64,000 nucleotides of DNA from Agelaius tricolor (GCA_023055355.1 JALJCS010000001.1:100611381-100675380); one strand, 5' to 3'; shown: positions 1 to 12,493, numbered from the stretch's first letter. Notes: a model not told the origin generated them from the letters alone. A program made the numbers and translations.

Positions 1-1
1 A

Positions 2-577
2 GTTGCGATCACCGTGTTTTTGCCATGGGTATCTGCAGCCAAAGCTCTAGGTGAATTATCACATCTAGAGTGTTGGGTTGCTAAACAGGCCAATATTACA
101 TCAGCTGCACTTTCAGACCTCCTGGCAGACGATGAAACAACAAGGCAAGCCACCCTACAAAATCGGGCTGCAATTGATTTTCTCCTCCTGCTACATAACC
201 ATCGTTGTGAGGAGTTTGAAGGTCTCTGTTGCCTGAATCTGTCATCCAAAGCTGAAAATGTCCACAAAATCATCGGGAAGATGCAACAAATGGTCCAAGA
301 CATCAAGCAAGAAACAGCAGACTGGATGGATGGACTCTTTCAGGGATGGGGACTCTCGGGCTGGGTCAAATCCATTTTGAAATCTGTATTTTTAGTTTTG
401 CTTGTTCTTCTTGTTATTTTGATCAGTTTTGGGATCATCAAGAGCATTGTGACCAAACTGATCTCAAAAGCTATTTCCCCTTTAGAGGTCAATCAGGTGA
501 CTGTTCCCACCTCTTCTGAGGAAGGGACAGAAACCTCTGCAGAATTTACAAAACAGCCTTGGTTTGCTGATGATTGA
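2..577 (+). CDS. env: Endogenous retrovirus envelope, transmembrane (TM) subunit, 5'-partial
   Basis: The frame is open from base 2 to the stop at 575-577, so the protein continues past the left window edge; the apparent first residue at base 14 is an internal GTG codon, not a real start. Residues here count from base 14. A TM-subunit architecture is visible: a Leu/Ala-rich helical stretch (about 30-60), then a CX6CC motif at residues 65-73 (bases 206-232). Next come an amphipathic Trp-containing pre-membrane segment (about 100-120), a hydrophobic membrane span at about 124-146 (bases 383-451) and a roughly 40-residue tail. NxS/T sites occur at residues 27 and 75. CX6CC is known from gamma-type and alpharetrovirus-like envelopes, where it forms the covalent SU-TM link and the subunit drives membrane fusion. 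A polypurine tract and LTR follow directly. No stop or frameshift interrupts the visible part, which suggests a fairly young insertion. Whether the upstream surface subunit is intact cannot be seen. Confidence 0.9.
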   Translation, partial: VAITVFLPWVSAAKALGELSHLECWVAKQANITSAALSDLLADDETTRQATLQNRAAIDFLLLLHNHRCEEFEGLCCLNLSSKAENVHKIIGKMQQMVQDIKQETADWMDGLFQGWGLSGWVKSILKSVFLVLLVLLVILISFGIIKSIVTKLISKAISPLEVNQVTVPTSSEEGTETSAEFTKQPWFADD

Positions 578-633
578 TAGCACTCCGAGCTGAAATTTAA
601 TGTTTAGGTGCCTCTTCCTTTTTTATTTAAACG

Positions 634-645
634 AAAAGAGGGAGA
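634..645 (+). promoter_or_regulatory. Retroviral polypurine tract
   Basis: A purine-only run (AAAAGAGGGAGA) lies about 57 bases after the envelope stop and directly before the first TG of the LTR. In retroviruses this tract primes plus-strand DNA synthesis and defines the U3 edge. Its position between env and LTR supports the call and the LTR start at 646. Confidence 0.8.
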
Positions 646-1311
646 TGTTGTAGTGCGTTCTTATATTTTGTAATACCTTGAAGTAGTTGGTTTTGTATCC
701 CCATGTTTTTCCCAAATGGTTTATCCCAGACTGCATCCCCCCACTCCTTTTCCCTCTACTTGTGTTATCCCTTTCCCAGGATAAGACCTCCAAAACCCCC
801 ACCCTGGCTCTCTGCCAGTCACCTCGACATCCCAGCCCCCTACCTAGAAGTTTCGGTCCAAGTTGTCGAGTGATTAGCCAGGGGCCAAGGGTCAACCCCC
901 CAAGTCCTGCCCCATACGCTGTTTTGTATGTCTGTCCCCCCAGCACCCATCCCCCAGAGATACCTATTGGTTAGTAGGATTTTATCTATGTTAGTTTCCT
1001 CCCCCCTTTAAATGTGAGCTCCAGACTTCCCCCAGGGCTCTCGGCAGGAACCCCCTGAGGTATAGGAGCTCCTTCGGGACTCCTTAATAAAACCTTGGAA
1101 TACCCCCTGCTGGGAGTCGGCCCCTTTCCTCTTCCACCGACGTCTCGGTCGTCTCTGCTGCAACGAAGGCAACCAGCCTGAGTGCCCTCAGCACCCTCGG
1201 GGCACAGAGAGTGTCTCCCTGCAGTCGGCCGTGGTGGGGCTACCCCCCCCACTCTCTGCCGACCCGGGTAAGGCCCAGGGACAGTGAGAGGCTTGCAGAG
1301 AGACCGGGACA
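646..1311 (+). mobile_element. 3' LTR of the endogenous retrovirus (U3-R-U5)
   Basis: The LTR starts with TG directly after the polypurine tract. The U3 is C-rich and differs from the AT-rich flank. A weak TATA-like TTTAAAT lies near 1006-1012, and AATAAA at 1086-1091 serves as polyadenylation signal, so R should end near 1105 and U5 runs on for about 200 bases. I set the end at the CA at 1310-1311, where GC-rich sequence gives way to ordinary AT-rich DNA; a CA at 1282-1283 is an alternative. The terminal inverted repeat is only TGT/ACA as placed, and the 5' LTR is outside the window, so the end is uncertain. Open frames here (for example 623-946 minus, 687-974 plus) have no recognisable product. 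Confidence 0.8.
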
Positions 1312-2861
1312 AATAAGATGTTGTGTGTAGGTGTGAAAGAAAACTTTAGTGGGAGTCTTTGAGTTACTGCCAAGAGAGGGTTACACACTGTGCTCCTTCC
1401 ACAGGCACTTGCTGTGTTTGGTGCACCTGCCATGCTGTTAAACACTCCAATTCTAGAGTCCACAATGCCCACAATTACAGCAAAATACAAGAGTGCTGCC
1501 CTACTGTAAGCAGATTTGCTAAGATCTGGCTAAACCAAGAAAAGTTTTGGAGGGTGTGCTCTGAGCACTAACCAGGCACTTCTTGAAGAAAACTTTATTA
1601 TTCCAAGCCACATTTTTCAAAGGGAGAAAGGAAGATGCTTCCTTCTGATAATAAAATTTAATATTTTGAGGAGAGAGTAGTGTTGTGTTATAATTCTTTC
1701 TTTTGCAACCATTGCTTCAAATTCTATTTTCTCTTTTTCACGTGTAATGATAAAACTGAGAATTTTAAAATTATGACATATAAGTCAAATTGTAGTTAGT
1801 AGATTTGCCAGCAAGATGAGTTCCATGTTTAGAAAAGCAAAAAATAAAGAGATAGAGGTAGGTTTAAAATGTTTTAAGTCTCTTTTGTTAAAGCCCTTAT
1901 CTGTTTGGTTGTTGGTTTTTTTTGCAATCCTACTTGTAGTACTTGAACATTGATAGATTATTAATCTCCTTGTGGGATAAACTTCAGGCTCAGGATTTAG
2001 AGAGTTTAAATATATGACTTCTAGGCCAATGGATATCCAATGTCTCTTTTTTATTGTTTCTTTTTCATTAAAGGTGTGAAACAGTGTAAGTGCTCAGGAA
2101 ACTTATCCAAATTGTAAACCTAATAAGTTTTGCACCAATTGCAATTCCTTTTCTTCTACTGTTAACATTAATTTACAGTGCATATTGCTAATCCTGATAA
2201 AACCCTTCTTTCCATTCTTGGATGCTGGTAAAACAGGGTTGCAGACAGGATTGTTAAAGGAATTTTGCTTTTAACAGATCCCAGTAAGAAAAAGTAAAAA
2301 GATACAAAGTATTAAAACTTCTAGGTTTTAATGGGAGAACCATGTGAGCTAAGTGAGAGCTTAGTTCTCTTGAAACATCAAGCTTTTTCTGTTTCTCTAG
2401 AACTCTGGAAAGGTATGTACTGTTCTGATTTTTGTAACTCATTTTCTATTAGCTGTGTAGTATGACATTTTACTGCTTAAAGGTGACACCAAATCATCTC
2501 CAAAAATCAACTGCAGTGAAAAGGAATATTTCCTTTTAATTTTTTTTCCAATTTTGATGCTTTACAGGTTGCATTATAGGCAAAATTACTGGTGATTTCT
2601 CCAGTTTGCAGAAACAACTATCAACATTACTTTTAAAATAAGCTAATGTGAACTAATATGAATAGTTTTTCTTTTTAGGGAATGGTTGCAGAAACAGCAC
2701 AGTGCAGGACAAGGCTAAACTGTTGCTCCATATAATCCCATGGAATGTAATATATATAGCAAGGTGTTGTTTCACTGAGTATCAGTAAAGCAAAGTACCT
2801 AAAATGCCAGTTCCTTGCTCCTTGTCCACATCATGGGCTTCAGACTCAAGTATACTACTGC
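1312..2861. other. Unique AT-rich non-coding DNA
   Basis: No repeat, exon or RNA gene was recognised. Open frames are at most about 100 codons and lack domains. This is the host flank to the right of the retroviral LTR. Confidence 0.6.
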
Positions 2862-2922
2862 AAAAAGAAAAAAAAGAAAAAAAAAAAGAAAAAAACCCAC
2901 AAAAACCCCTAAAAAACCCCCA
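2862..2922 (+). repeat. A-rich tract passing into AAAACCCC-type repeats
   Basis: Runs of A broken by single G give way to units of A followed by CCC or CCCC. It sits just before the 3' end of a minus-strand CR1, but CR1 does not carry a poly(A) tail, so it is probably an independent simple repeat. Confidence 0.8.
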
Positions 2923-2938
2923 ATTTGACTTCAGAATT

Positions 2939-3332
2939 TACGGAATCACAGAATTTCTAGGTTGGAAGAGACCTTCAAGACCATCGAGTCCAACCCATGT
3001 TCTAACACCTCAGCTAGATCATGGCACCAAGTGCCACATCCAGTCTTTTTTTAAACACATTGAGGGATGGTGACTCCACCACCTCCCTGGGTAGATGGTT
3101 CCAGTATTTGACCACTCTTTCTGTAAAAAACTTCCTCCTTAATTCTAGCCTGTATCTCCCTTGGCGCAGCTTGAGACTGTGTCCTCTTGTTCTGTCTGTT
3201 GTTGTCCGGAGAAAGAGACCGAGCCCCAGCTCACCACAGTCACCCTTCAGGAAATTGAAGAGAGTGATAAGGTCACCTCTGAGTCTCCTTTTCTCCAGGC
3301 TGAACAACCCCAGCTCCCTCAGTCGTTCTTCA
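2939..3332 (-). mobile_element. CR1 LINE, 5'-truncated 3' end
   Basis: Read on the plus strand this is the classic reversed CR1 tail: AATCACAGAAT, then GGTTGGAAGAGACCTTCAAG, a TCCAACCC block, the CACCACCTCCCTGGG block and CAGGCTGAACAACCCCAGCT near the 5' break. The element therefore runs on the minus strand with its 3' end at 2939 and is truncated near 3332, as is usual for CR1. The coding part is still open, so this copy is among the younger ones here. Confidence 0.93.
3014..3332 (-). pseudogene. CR1 ORF2 C-terminal fragment (reverse-transcriptase polyprotein end)
   Basis: About 105 codons on the minus strand are open and match the C-terminal end of CR1 ORF2. Recognisable stretches include [40 protein letters not shown] and [20 protein letters not shown], ending in a stop at 3014-3016. 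This region lies downstream of the reverse-transcriptase catalytic motifs, so the fragment cannot be active. The open frame continues to 3373 by chance beyond the CR1 boundary. It is a dead-on-arrival insertion that has not yet gathered stops, not a host gene. Confidence 0.88.
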
Positions 3333-6300
3333 TTTAAAAAATTTAAAAGCACTTCTGCTTTTAGCTCAGTCAACTGAGTTGAGCTACTTGTCTCTGGGCT
3401 ATGACAATAATTCTTTCCTCTGGCAAATTATATTCAAACTTCAAGTGTGTTGTTCACATAATAAGTTCCCATTCTGAAAGGAAAGACCTTATTTAAGCAA
3501 GGAGCACTTGCTAATATTAATATAAATATCTGTCAAACTTCATCTTTGTTCCCTTTAATTGCCTGAATTATCAAATTTTACATATAATTCGCTTCCTATG
3601 CATTCCTCACAGTTCCCTTATTGGTTTTGATGTTTTATTTATATTTCTTACTCCTCAGTTCTGTATTTAATTGTGTCTAGCTTTCATAGGTATCTCTTTG
3701 TGATACAGTAGGTTGCAATGATATGTTGATACAGTATGGTTTTTTGTTAATCTGTGGCACTTCAAGAAAAGAATTGCAAGATTATCTAATTTACAAGTTA
3801 GCTCCTTGCACATGCTATTTACTTCTGATGACACCTATTACACACCTCGTAATGCAACAAACTTCATTTGGTTCAATGCAAAGTCCAACACTGAAAAGAG
3901 AATAATGTTGGCTTTTGGTTTTAATTACAATTAATATCAAAATCAAAACCATTACAACCAGGAATAAAGTTCTTGGAGTGTTGTAGTCCAGTTTCCATTT
4001 TCAGTTTACCTATGGTTATTTTTCTTCCTGAATTTGAGCTTGAAAATGACTTCTAGGCACAGGATTTCTCAGATTCATAAGAAATTGTCTAAATTTAAAT
4101 ATAAATTATTAAATATTTCATTAAAAATAAAAATAATTATTAAACAAAATCCCTTGCTTCTTCAATGTTCTCTTTTATTTGTTTGGATTTTTTTTTAATT
4201 TTCTGGTTAAAGATGTTTGCAGTCAGTACATTTCATTTTATTCCTTTTAAAATGTCTTTTTAAGGAGTATGCTATGCATTGGAAAATTATTAACTTGGCT
4301 CTGAATGGTTGTGCTCATATATTATATATGAATGCCTATTAAATTCTGGAGTATGCTTTTAGCCTTACACTATTCAAACTGCAAATAAAAAGGAGTGGAA
4401 GTGGCTGGTAGTTCACTTTACAGTTTATCCCATGGCAGCAACTTGAGCCCACTCTGCTGAAAGGCTCAGTCTTCAAAATCTGCTTTTGATGTGGAAGACA
4501 CGCCATGGCAGAAGCAAAGTGGGAACTCTGGTTTTCTTCAGTGTGAATCTAGTCTTAGTCTCCACAGGAATCCGCAGGGATGCTGACCTCCAAGAGGTGA
4601 GGTACCCACCAAAGAAAAGCAAGGACAATCTCAACTCTCATCTGTGAGGCCATGACTAAGAGAATGTCAGTGCAGAGGCATTAAAACTTGTGGGTTTGGA
4701 TACAGTTTCTGAAAAATCTATGTACCAATGATGTGTGAAATAGGAAAAGCCTCCCTTTGGAAAACACCATCTTCCATCATATCCTTATCCATTAAATTTC
4801 ATTTTTCTTTAAAAATGTGATTTGGGTTAAATCATGAATGTAAGACTCATCCTCAGCTGAGCAGGGTACTGAAGATTTTGACAGGTGCTGCACAGCTAAA
4901 AGGAGGATCTCCCTCAGACATGAAAAAAATATCACCTTAAAAAATATCCACTTCTGTTCAATGACACAATTTAAGGTTGGTACGTAGGGTGAACATGCCC
5001 TGAGTTTGCAAACAATGACAATGTATGTGAGCATGAAATAATTCTACCAACTGATGACCGAGTGAAGCTAAATCAATGAAAATATTTCAGATATCTGTGC
5101 TGATGACTGTTTTCCTGATTTTTTTCATACCCACAGTTTCTCTTTTTACAAAGCATATATTCTTGTTAAACTACTATAGCATTAATTTATATTTTCTTTT
5201 TCCTAGGGAACTTAAATCATGCATAATGGTGGAAAAAGTCAATGTATTAAGAACAGGAAAATGGACAATAAATGGTAACATTTTCTACACTGCAGATCAT
5301 AAAACTCTTTTAATATCTTTTTTTTATATTTGATCCAAAAAAGACTGTTTCTCATCTGCTTTGTTTTCATATTGTATCTGAAGTATTCTATGCTAATGAA
5401 AATCCTTTTCCAAAAGCTTTTAATTACCTCATTTGTCAGTAGACAAAAAGTTATTTTCACTTGGTGGTCAGAGAAGACCTGATAAATGTTGTATTTATGG
5501 ACATTTCAGAAATAAGTAGTCTGACAATTTAAAGACACTACTAATGTGAAGATATAATTTAATTCCTTAAAAATTGTTGAATTGATTTTATAATACAGAG
5601 ATTGCAGGCTGTTTATTAATTGGAATAATACCTATCTATATTTTATCTCATTTCAAGATTAGATCTAAGGATTACTAAGTGAATTCCAGGATTTTTAGTT
5701 GTTTATTTCATTATATTTTTTTATTCAATGGAAAGAGTCACTTTTTGGATGTGAGATTTTTTACATCCTCCTATGACAAGTATTCTGCAGAAGTTAACAA
5801 AGATGTCATTTTTTAAACAATCTGTAGTTTTTAAAGGACAATTCAGATTTTTAAGGAAGTTCCCCTATTGTTTTTAAAACCAAATTTCAGAAACTTTTCG
5901 AGATCATCTTTTGCAAAGTTTTGAAGCTGTAATAGCAAAAATTTTCCCAAAATCATGACCTGAAGAGTCTTCCTACCACCAAAGCAGATGCCAACATGCA
6001 AATGCAAGATGCTTATGGGGTTACTGTTGTCCAAAATCTTGCTTTGATTGATTTAGAGCCATTTACTAAAGGCTAGCCAAGAACTCCAACTTCTTTTAAA
6101 GGGATGCTAATGGTATTTCCCCGAGCTGAACCTGTCATTATCTTTGCAGATATTTTTAAATTTAAAATTTCCACAAAAAGAATTAATCTTCACCAATTTA
6201 CTCAAAAACATTTATAATGTCAGAGAAATGAGACACAGTCCTTCGGGCAGAGCTTAGTAGAATATTGGCATTACAAACCTTATGGAAAATGCAATCACAT

Positions 6301-7894
6301 AAGCTCCTGAGAAGCAGGAATGCAATTCTAGGTCCAAACCCCTTTCTACTGCTCTGACATTAGATGACAACAAGCTGGTCTAGAGACAGAGAGACAATCT
6401 GAACTGGGATAAAACATAGGCCAAGAGAAGAGATTGCCAACCCAGCAAGTAGAGGAGAAGGCAGAAAAAGAAATGCCAGCTGTTACAAGATATGTCTGGG
6501 GAAAGAATTTTCTGGCATATGGAGCAAGAGGAAATCAGCTTGCAGCAGGTGCAGAGAATTATTCTGCTTAACAGGCAGCCTGCAAAATTTCAATGTTTTT
6601 AATGAGTGATTCTAACTAGCTGGTTGCAGCACAGGTCAGGATCTTTTCATTCAGTATAAGGGCCACAGATTTTTAAGGACAATGTAAATCGCCCAGTGTA
6701 AGATGCTGCATAATCCAGGCTGCAGAATTCAGTGATTGCTGTGGTACTGGTGACACTTGTATTATGGCACATTTTAAAGGATTACAATAGATATTAACTT
6801 AAAGTTTTCAAATGATGGCTTGGAAAATGGTAGAACACTACAAAGGTTTTTTCTTACATACTTACTTATCTCTTCTTCTATAAAGCATTTGTCTTGTCTA
6901 AATATATCTAAATTTGGACTCCAGATTTTGGTTCTTAAAATGTCTCTTTTTTTCTAGGCTGGAAAGCCTTTTTAGCAGAATATCTTGTCACTTAGGTATT
7001 CATTAGCCATGGTAAAATTTACACTTGAAATTCTCTTGAATATGTTCAATAGATAGAAAAGCTGTAACTCTACACAAGAAAGATTTTTCTACACCTTGCA
7101 TACTGCTGAATTAGTTTTTGTCAAAATACTTTTAAATGTAATTTTTTATTTTTATTTCTGATTTTACTGTCAGACATTTTATACTTTCACCTATTCTACT
7201 TGCGAAATTGACAAACAAAGCATGACTAGAACGAAGTCCATGAATCCCTCCAAGGTTGTTAACCACAGTTAATTCAGGCTGTGCTATCATAAAATCTTTG
7301 CTTTTAAATTTATCCTGGTTTCTTTTTGTTTTCTTTCTGTCTAGTCGCTTTGACTAGATCAAGTTTTTAACTCTCTTATAGTATCAATGCATTCACAATT
7401 TCCTTCTGTTGTTTAAGAACTTTTCATATCCTGGCAATTTGAAGTCCCCTTAAGCTCTGGCAGTTGGTGTTTGGTTCTACACTGTCAAATCATTATTCAT
7501 CTTTAGCATTTGGACTTTGGCACATTTTGCAGTAATGGGTGAAACAATTAAAATACAAACCAAAACATGTCTGTAAAATGTGACACGATCCTTCTTGGTT
7601 ATCTTGGTTATCTTGCTTTGCTTTTTAGTGTGTCTCATCCACAGCCTCCCACTTGCATTTAGCTGTTGATTCCAATAATCTGAACCATAAAAATACTTTC
7701 ATCAAACTTGTCTTAATGAGGTATGAAGAGCTATCATTTGTTACCTGGAGACACAGTAGTGGTAGGAAGAAGAAGGCCTGCAGGGAAGTGTGCCTCAAAA
7801 GAAGAGGGGTATTAGACTTCCCCTTCCTTTGGATTTCAAGCTGTACCTGCTGCTGTAGCATCTTAGCCCTCTGTGAAATGGATTGTGCCCAAGG

Positions 7895-7943
7895 GAAAAA
7901 AAAAAAGAGCCCAAACAAAACCAAAAGCAAGACGAAAACCCCA
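7895..7943 (+). repeat. A-rich simple repeat with AAAACC units
   Basis: A pure A run is followed by CAAAACCAAAAG-type units ending in AAAACCCC. It is the same style of tract as those at 2862, 18170, 19896 and 39210. Confidence 0.7.
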
Positions 7944-8770
7944 GGAGCTTTAAAACATTTTGATTCAACTTCAGAAAAAAATGTTGGAGGGTATGTCTTC
8001 AAGGTGCAAAATAGGGGGGCACACATAAGTACAAAATGGGAGAGGTGGGAGAGATGGGGACTTATGACCCAGGGTTTCTAGTTCTCCTTGGGCACAGTGT
8101 AGAAAAGGTCCACCAAGGAAGTCTTTCACTGTGCAGAGAAATAGTTTCCATCCTTCACATGATGGCAAATAATAATTGCATCAGTTTATATTTAGTTTTG
8201 ATGCAACAGGACGCAGTTGTGGTGGAAGAGAAATACTGGAAACTTTTATATTGTATTAGCAAGTCCTTCTTTAGAGATGGACTAGAGATGGACTTTAGAG
8301 ACCCTTTTTTAGTCCTACTAGGTTTGACATTATCACAATCACTTATGTTGTATAATCTGACATACTGACATAATGAGAACTGATATGTCACCTTAATCAT
8401 AGACTTATTCTGAAAAATGTAAAGTGGATCATAATATCAGAGCTAAGATTACTGTGCCTTTCAGTAACATGCCCTTTCCAATTAAGACTGTAGTCAAGCT
8501 GTGCTAAACATACATGTGTGTGAATATGGTCAGTCATATCACATGCTTTTATAATTAAAACTACATCACATAATTTTATGAAAATATTTTGCAGAGTTTA
8601 GAAGTAAAGCAGACAAGTAGTAAGGAATGCAGAAAGGCATACAGAAATTTTTATAAGTACTTAATTGTAGTTATAATAATAGATTACAATAGATTTGCAA
8701 TAGCTTTTTAAAACCATTTTAGGGGTTTCTGTAGCAAAAATACAATATTATATCAAATTTTAAAAATTTA

Positions 8771-8796
8771 TTAAAATGACTGACAAGTCATTTTAA
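8771..8796. repeat. Small perfect inverted repeat (11-base arms, 4-base loop)
   Basis: TTAAAATGACT at 8771-8781 and AGTCATTTTAA at 8786-8796 are exact reverse complements around GACA. In AT-rich DNA a stem of this size can arise by chance. No function is assigned. Confidence 0.75.
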
Positions 8797-9635
8797 ATCT
8801 ATCAAGATCAACCATTCATTCTCAAAGACTCCAAGGTAATGTACAATTTTTGGTTTATTTGCCTACACAGAACATTTTTGTCATTCATTGTGGAGAGCAC
8901 AGACATGCTTACAGTGAGTGCACATCTATTTATAGAATGCATTTGTCATTGTTCCATTGTGCTGTGCTGTTATCAATATGGTAGAAATACAGCAAATTAT
9001 TGCAATTACTATTGCAATTATGTTGCAGCTATGACATTTGAAATGAACACAAATTTTGAAAAGCATTTTATTCATCCCTTTTGCTGAAAGTTTTTAAAAA
9101 TCTTTGCTGTCAGCTTGTGACCTTGCGGACCATGACTGACTCCCTGAGAAATAATAGGTGCACATTTTCCCTGTCATACTGCTGAGGCCTTTCAACTCCT
9201 ATTACTGTCAGGAAAAGGCAAAGCCTTTTGGTATTTTCTATGTAATAAGTCCTACAAGAAGACCTCTGTAATTTAAGTTGTGCATTGTAAACCTAGGAAA
9301 ACTCCTTACTGGGTAAGAGATGTATGATTGTATCCCTGGGATCAATTTTCTGACTGTTTTTCTTTTTGCTGTTTTCAATTTACTATGAATTTATGCATAA
9401 CTAAACTTTACTTCACTCCAGCTAGCAATAATTGTAACTGTTCTGTGCATGTTTCAAGTTTTTTTTTAAACTGAAAGCTGGACTAGGCATTGTAATTTAG
9501 CTGCTTATCCTTCAGTAACTGGGGACTATTGAGGAATTTATTTGCTAAACAATTTGCAGAAAAAAAAAATTCCCTTTCAGACTGACACCATAAAGAACGC
9601 GAGGTTATTATAAAGCTTTAAACATATGAATCCAT

Positions 9636-10440
9636 TGTGGCCACCCATCCCTATGGGGAAAGAAGCACCTAAGATTCATAAGAGGGATGACACTGGAGGG
9701 TCCACAAACACTCAGAAGGTTTTATTAGTAAATTACACACTTGGCATAGAAATTGGGATATGAGTTCCTGACCTACTATCTCAGCCCACAGCAGTGAGTT
9801 CTGGATAAAAGTGTGGGGTGAAATGAAGAGAGAAATTAGAGACGTGAATCAAAGAAAGAATGGGAGAAAGAAAAAGATAAATAAAGAGGAAAAGAGAAAG
9901 AAAAATACACCACCAGTCCTAGTTCCAGCACTAGGCATCAATCCAGCTGCATTGCCAAGGAGATGCCTTGAGGGGAATCACCCAGGCTTGGGGAGGTATC
10001 TTTCTATATACAGGTTTCTCCACCCCAAAGACAAGTTTGTCATTTTCTATGTAAATTAGTTATCATACATAGTTTGTTCTTTCAGGCCTTTCAGGAAATG
10101 GCTTTGGTGGGGACCTTTGGTTATAGTGTGTGTAATCCCACACCTTATAACCCATTCCCATTTCTTAGCCTCATTCCTGCTTTTGAACTGTACTGTGCTG
10201 AGGTTCTCTGTCATAGAAAACTGCTGCCCTGCCTCCACCTGGCCTCCCTTCTGCAGCCAAATCTTGCTTCTCATGACATGTTAATACCAACAATTCTTGT
10301 CTGTTATTTCTAACAGTCCTTGTTTGACTCCACAGCCATCTGCTTATTGGTTTGAGACATACACACTATCCCCCCATGTCTTCTTGGATTCAAGAGCTCA
10401 AAGGGTCTCACTTTGAACTGCTGATTGTAGGATTGCAAGA
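9636..10440 (-). mobile_element. Probable solo LTR of an avian endogenous retrovirus
   Basis: The segment begins TGTGGCCACC at 9636 and has a composition unlike the flanks. On the minus strand an AATAAA lies at 9726-9721, in the place expected for an LTR polyadenylation signal. Phrases such as CTTGAGGGGAATCACCCA (about 9968-9985) followed by CTTGGGGAGGTATC match my memory of a passerine LTR family. The right end is not sharply defined and could be anywhere from about 10430 to 10490. No internal retroviral genes flank it, so it is read as a solo or partial LTR. The call depends partly on memory of the family. Confidence 0.6.
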
Positions 10441-12493
10441 GAGTGGGCTTTAGTTAGAGAAATTTTCTGTCCTGGTCACCATTCAAGACTTTCTTTGAAG
10501 GTTCAATAGTAAATATTCTATTCCACTTAGCTTGCTATTTAGAAAAGAAAAATAAGTTTCCAGAGCTGTTCATTAAAAAACAGGTGCTCATTAGACACTT
10601 GTTGGATCCTGGATACAATGTTTCTGGTAATTGCCGGAGGGGCTTACTCCAGGTGCTTTTTCCTCACTGTTGAGACCTAATGAGGGTTTCTTAGATGATA
10701 ATGTGGCCCTGGGGGCAGGGGCATGCACCAAAAAAATTCACCCTGTGACTAAAGCCAACTTCTCTGGGCCTCTACACCCATGAAATTTAAAATGTAAGCT
10801 CACAGTCCTCTGGTGCAAAAAAGAAAAAAGAAAAACACAAAAAACCAACACATTTTCAGAAGAAAGCCCTTTCTTAAAAATAAAAAAAATTTTTTTCAAA
10901 ATTTGGTAAAACCATGCAGCAAGTAAAATTGCTATTTTCAGCCATTAGAAATTCTGGAACTATTGCAGAAAGAGGGAAGCTAACACAACACTTTCAACTG
11001 GCCTGCATGACTCTTTCCCTGTGTCAAATTACTGATGGAGAACTGGAGAGATGTGGCTTTGTCAGAAAGATTCATTTGCAGAACAATCATGCCAGGGATT
11101 TGATCATACAGCTTTTCTGTTTCTCAATGAATTTTTTATATTCTTAATTTTAAATTTGTTTTGAGCATCAGAGTGCCACTTAAAATATTACAGGAAATAA
11201 GAAAAAAACTATATATATTGGGGAGATGTATTTCATTATCTGTTGCATGATCCTGTAAAATATAATAGAGGTGCCTTTAAAAGTGGAGTGCAACAAGCTT
11301 AATCTTGCCTGTTTCTTTCACTTTAACATTGGAAGAAATAAATATATAGTACATTATTGGAAGGGAAAAATAAAACGTATTTGGAAAAAATCCACATTAA
11401 TTTTGATTTCCTTTGCAGAATAACTTAATTTCACAGATTTCCAGCAACTCTGAAAGTGCTTGATCAGTACAAAACCAAGCAAAGTTAATTGATGATTTCA
11501 ATTTCAAAGCACCTTTGATTAAGTGAAGTCAGTACATAGGGAGGCAAACTACTTTTCACTAATGACTCTTTTATCGTTTCTATTACAAAATGCCTTTAAT
11601 TGACAGCACATATTTTCCAAACAGTCTGTATTATTAGATTAGAACTCTCAACGTTGTTCACATCTTGGGTACATGAGCAAAAATAATTAAGTTTAATAAT
11701 AATTGAAAAAACACAGCAATCCATCATACAACTACTGTAGCACGAGCAATGAAATCTGAATGGATGCCAAATTAAAAAATGAATCCATAAAAATATGCCA
11801 ATTACTTTAAACATAATAAAATTTCAGCTTCTGTTCAAATGGCCATGAACCATAATGCTCTAATTCAATATCATTGGGGTCTCTTGATTTCAAGTTCACC
11901 TAAATACATATTTAAGGTGACTAGTGTTGCACATTAGCTTTAGAAATCACAAAGAACACTGTAGTCCTGTCTGAAACAAATCTTCAGGACTCTTCAATTT
12001 AAAGTTCCTCCATTTTGTCTGCTATCGCCTCAGCTTTATCACAGTGTTTGGTATGAGCTGAACTATTTTTCCAAACTCATTGTTCATATACTGGCAGCTT
12101 CCTAAGGCAAGCACAGTGCAATCTTTTTTGCTTAGACACTGCTTTTTGCATTCTTCTAATCTTTCTGGAGCAAATGTTCTCATTTTTCAGGCTTTAGAAA
12201 CACGTTTGGAGAGGAAATGGGGAGCTCTGAACATGCAGAATATTTGTGTGTGTCCTGTGAAAGGTATTGTTCAACAAACAAACACCTCCCTTATCCACAG
12301 CTAAAATGGATCACTATTGTAACAACCAATAAAGGCATCACATAACTGTTGTTTCAGCAGAGGAGATGCATGCATCAATGTCATGTTTGTTTCTTCTTTT
12401 CCCATATGGTAGAAGATAACATGCCCTGGTAGGCATGCTTTCATAAAAGGCTCATTATGGCCTGTTTGTGAGATCACTGATAATTCATATATG
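10441..12493. other. Unique non-coding DNA
   Basis: No exon or dispersed repeat was recognised. A short A-rich tract lies at 10817-10850. The segment at 10560-10800 is a little richer in G and C but matches nothing I know. Confidence 0.5.

Larger units (their letters stand above)
3333..9635. other. Unique AT-rich non-coding DNA
   Basis: About 6.3 kb with no recognised repeat or exon. It contains a minor A-rich tract (7895-7943), a short direct repeat of AGAGATGGACT (around 8273-8294) and a small inverted repeat (8771-8796). The open frames at 7625-8400 overlap one another on both strands and include a low-complexity Lys-rich stretch from the A tract, so I treat them as chance. Confidence 0.55.

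Noticed and set aside
623..1490. Open frames in and next to the retroviral LTR on both strands
   Set aside because: They follow the C-rich composition of the LTR and match no retroviral accessory product I can recognise.
3021..3377. 118-codon plus-strand frame
   Set aside because: Antisense shadow of the CR1 ORF2 C-terminal fragment on the minus strand.
7625..8400. Cluster of 65-142-codon frames on both strands
   Set aside because: They overlap each other, include a Lys-rich stretch from an A-run and show no domain or splice context.
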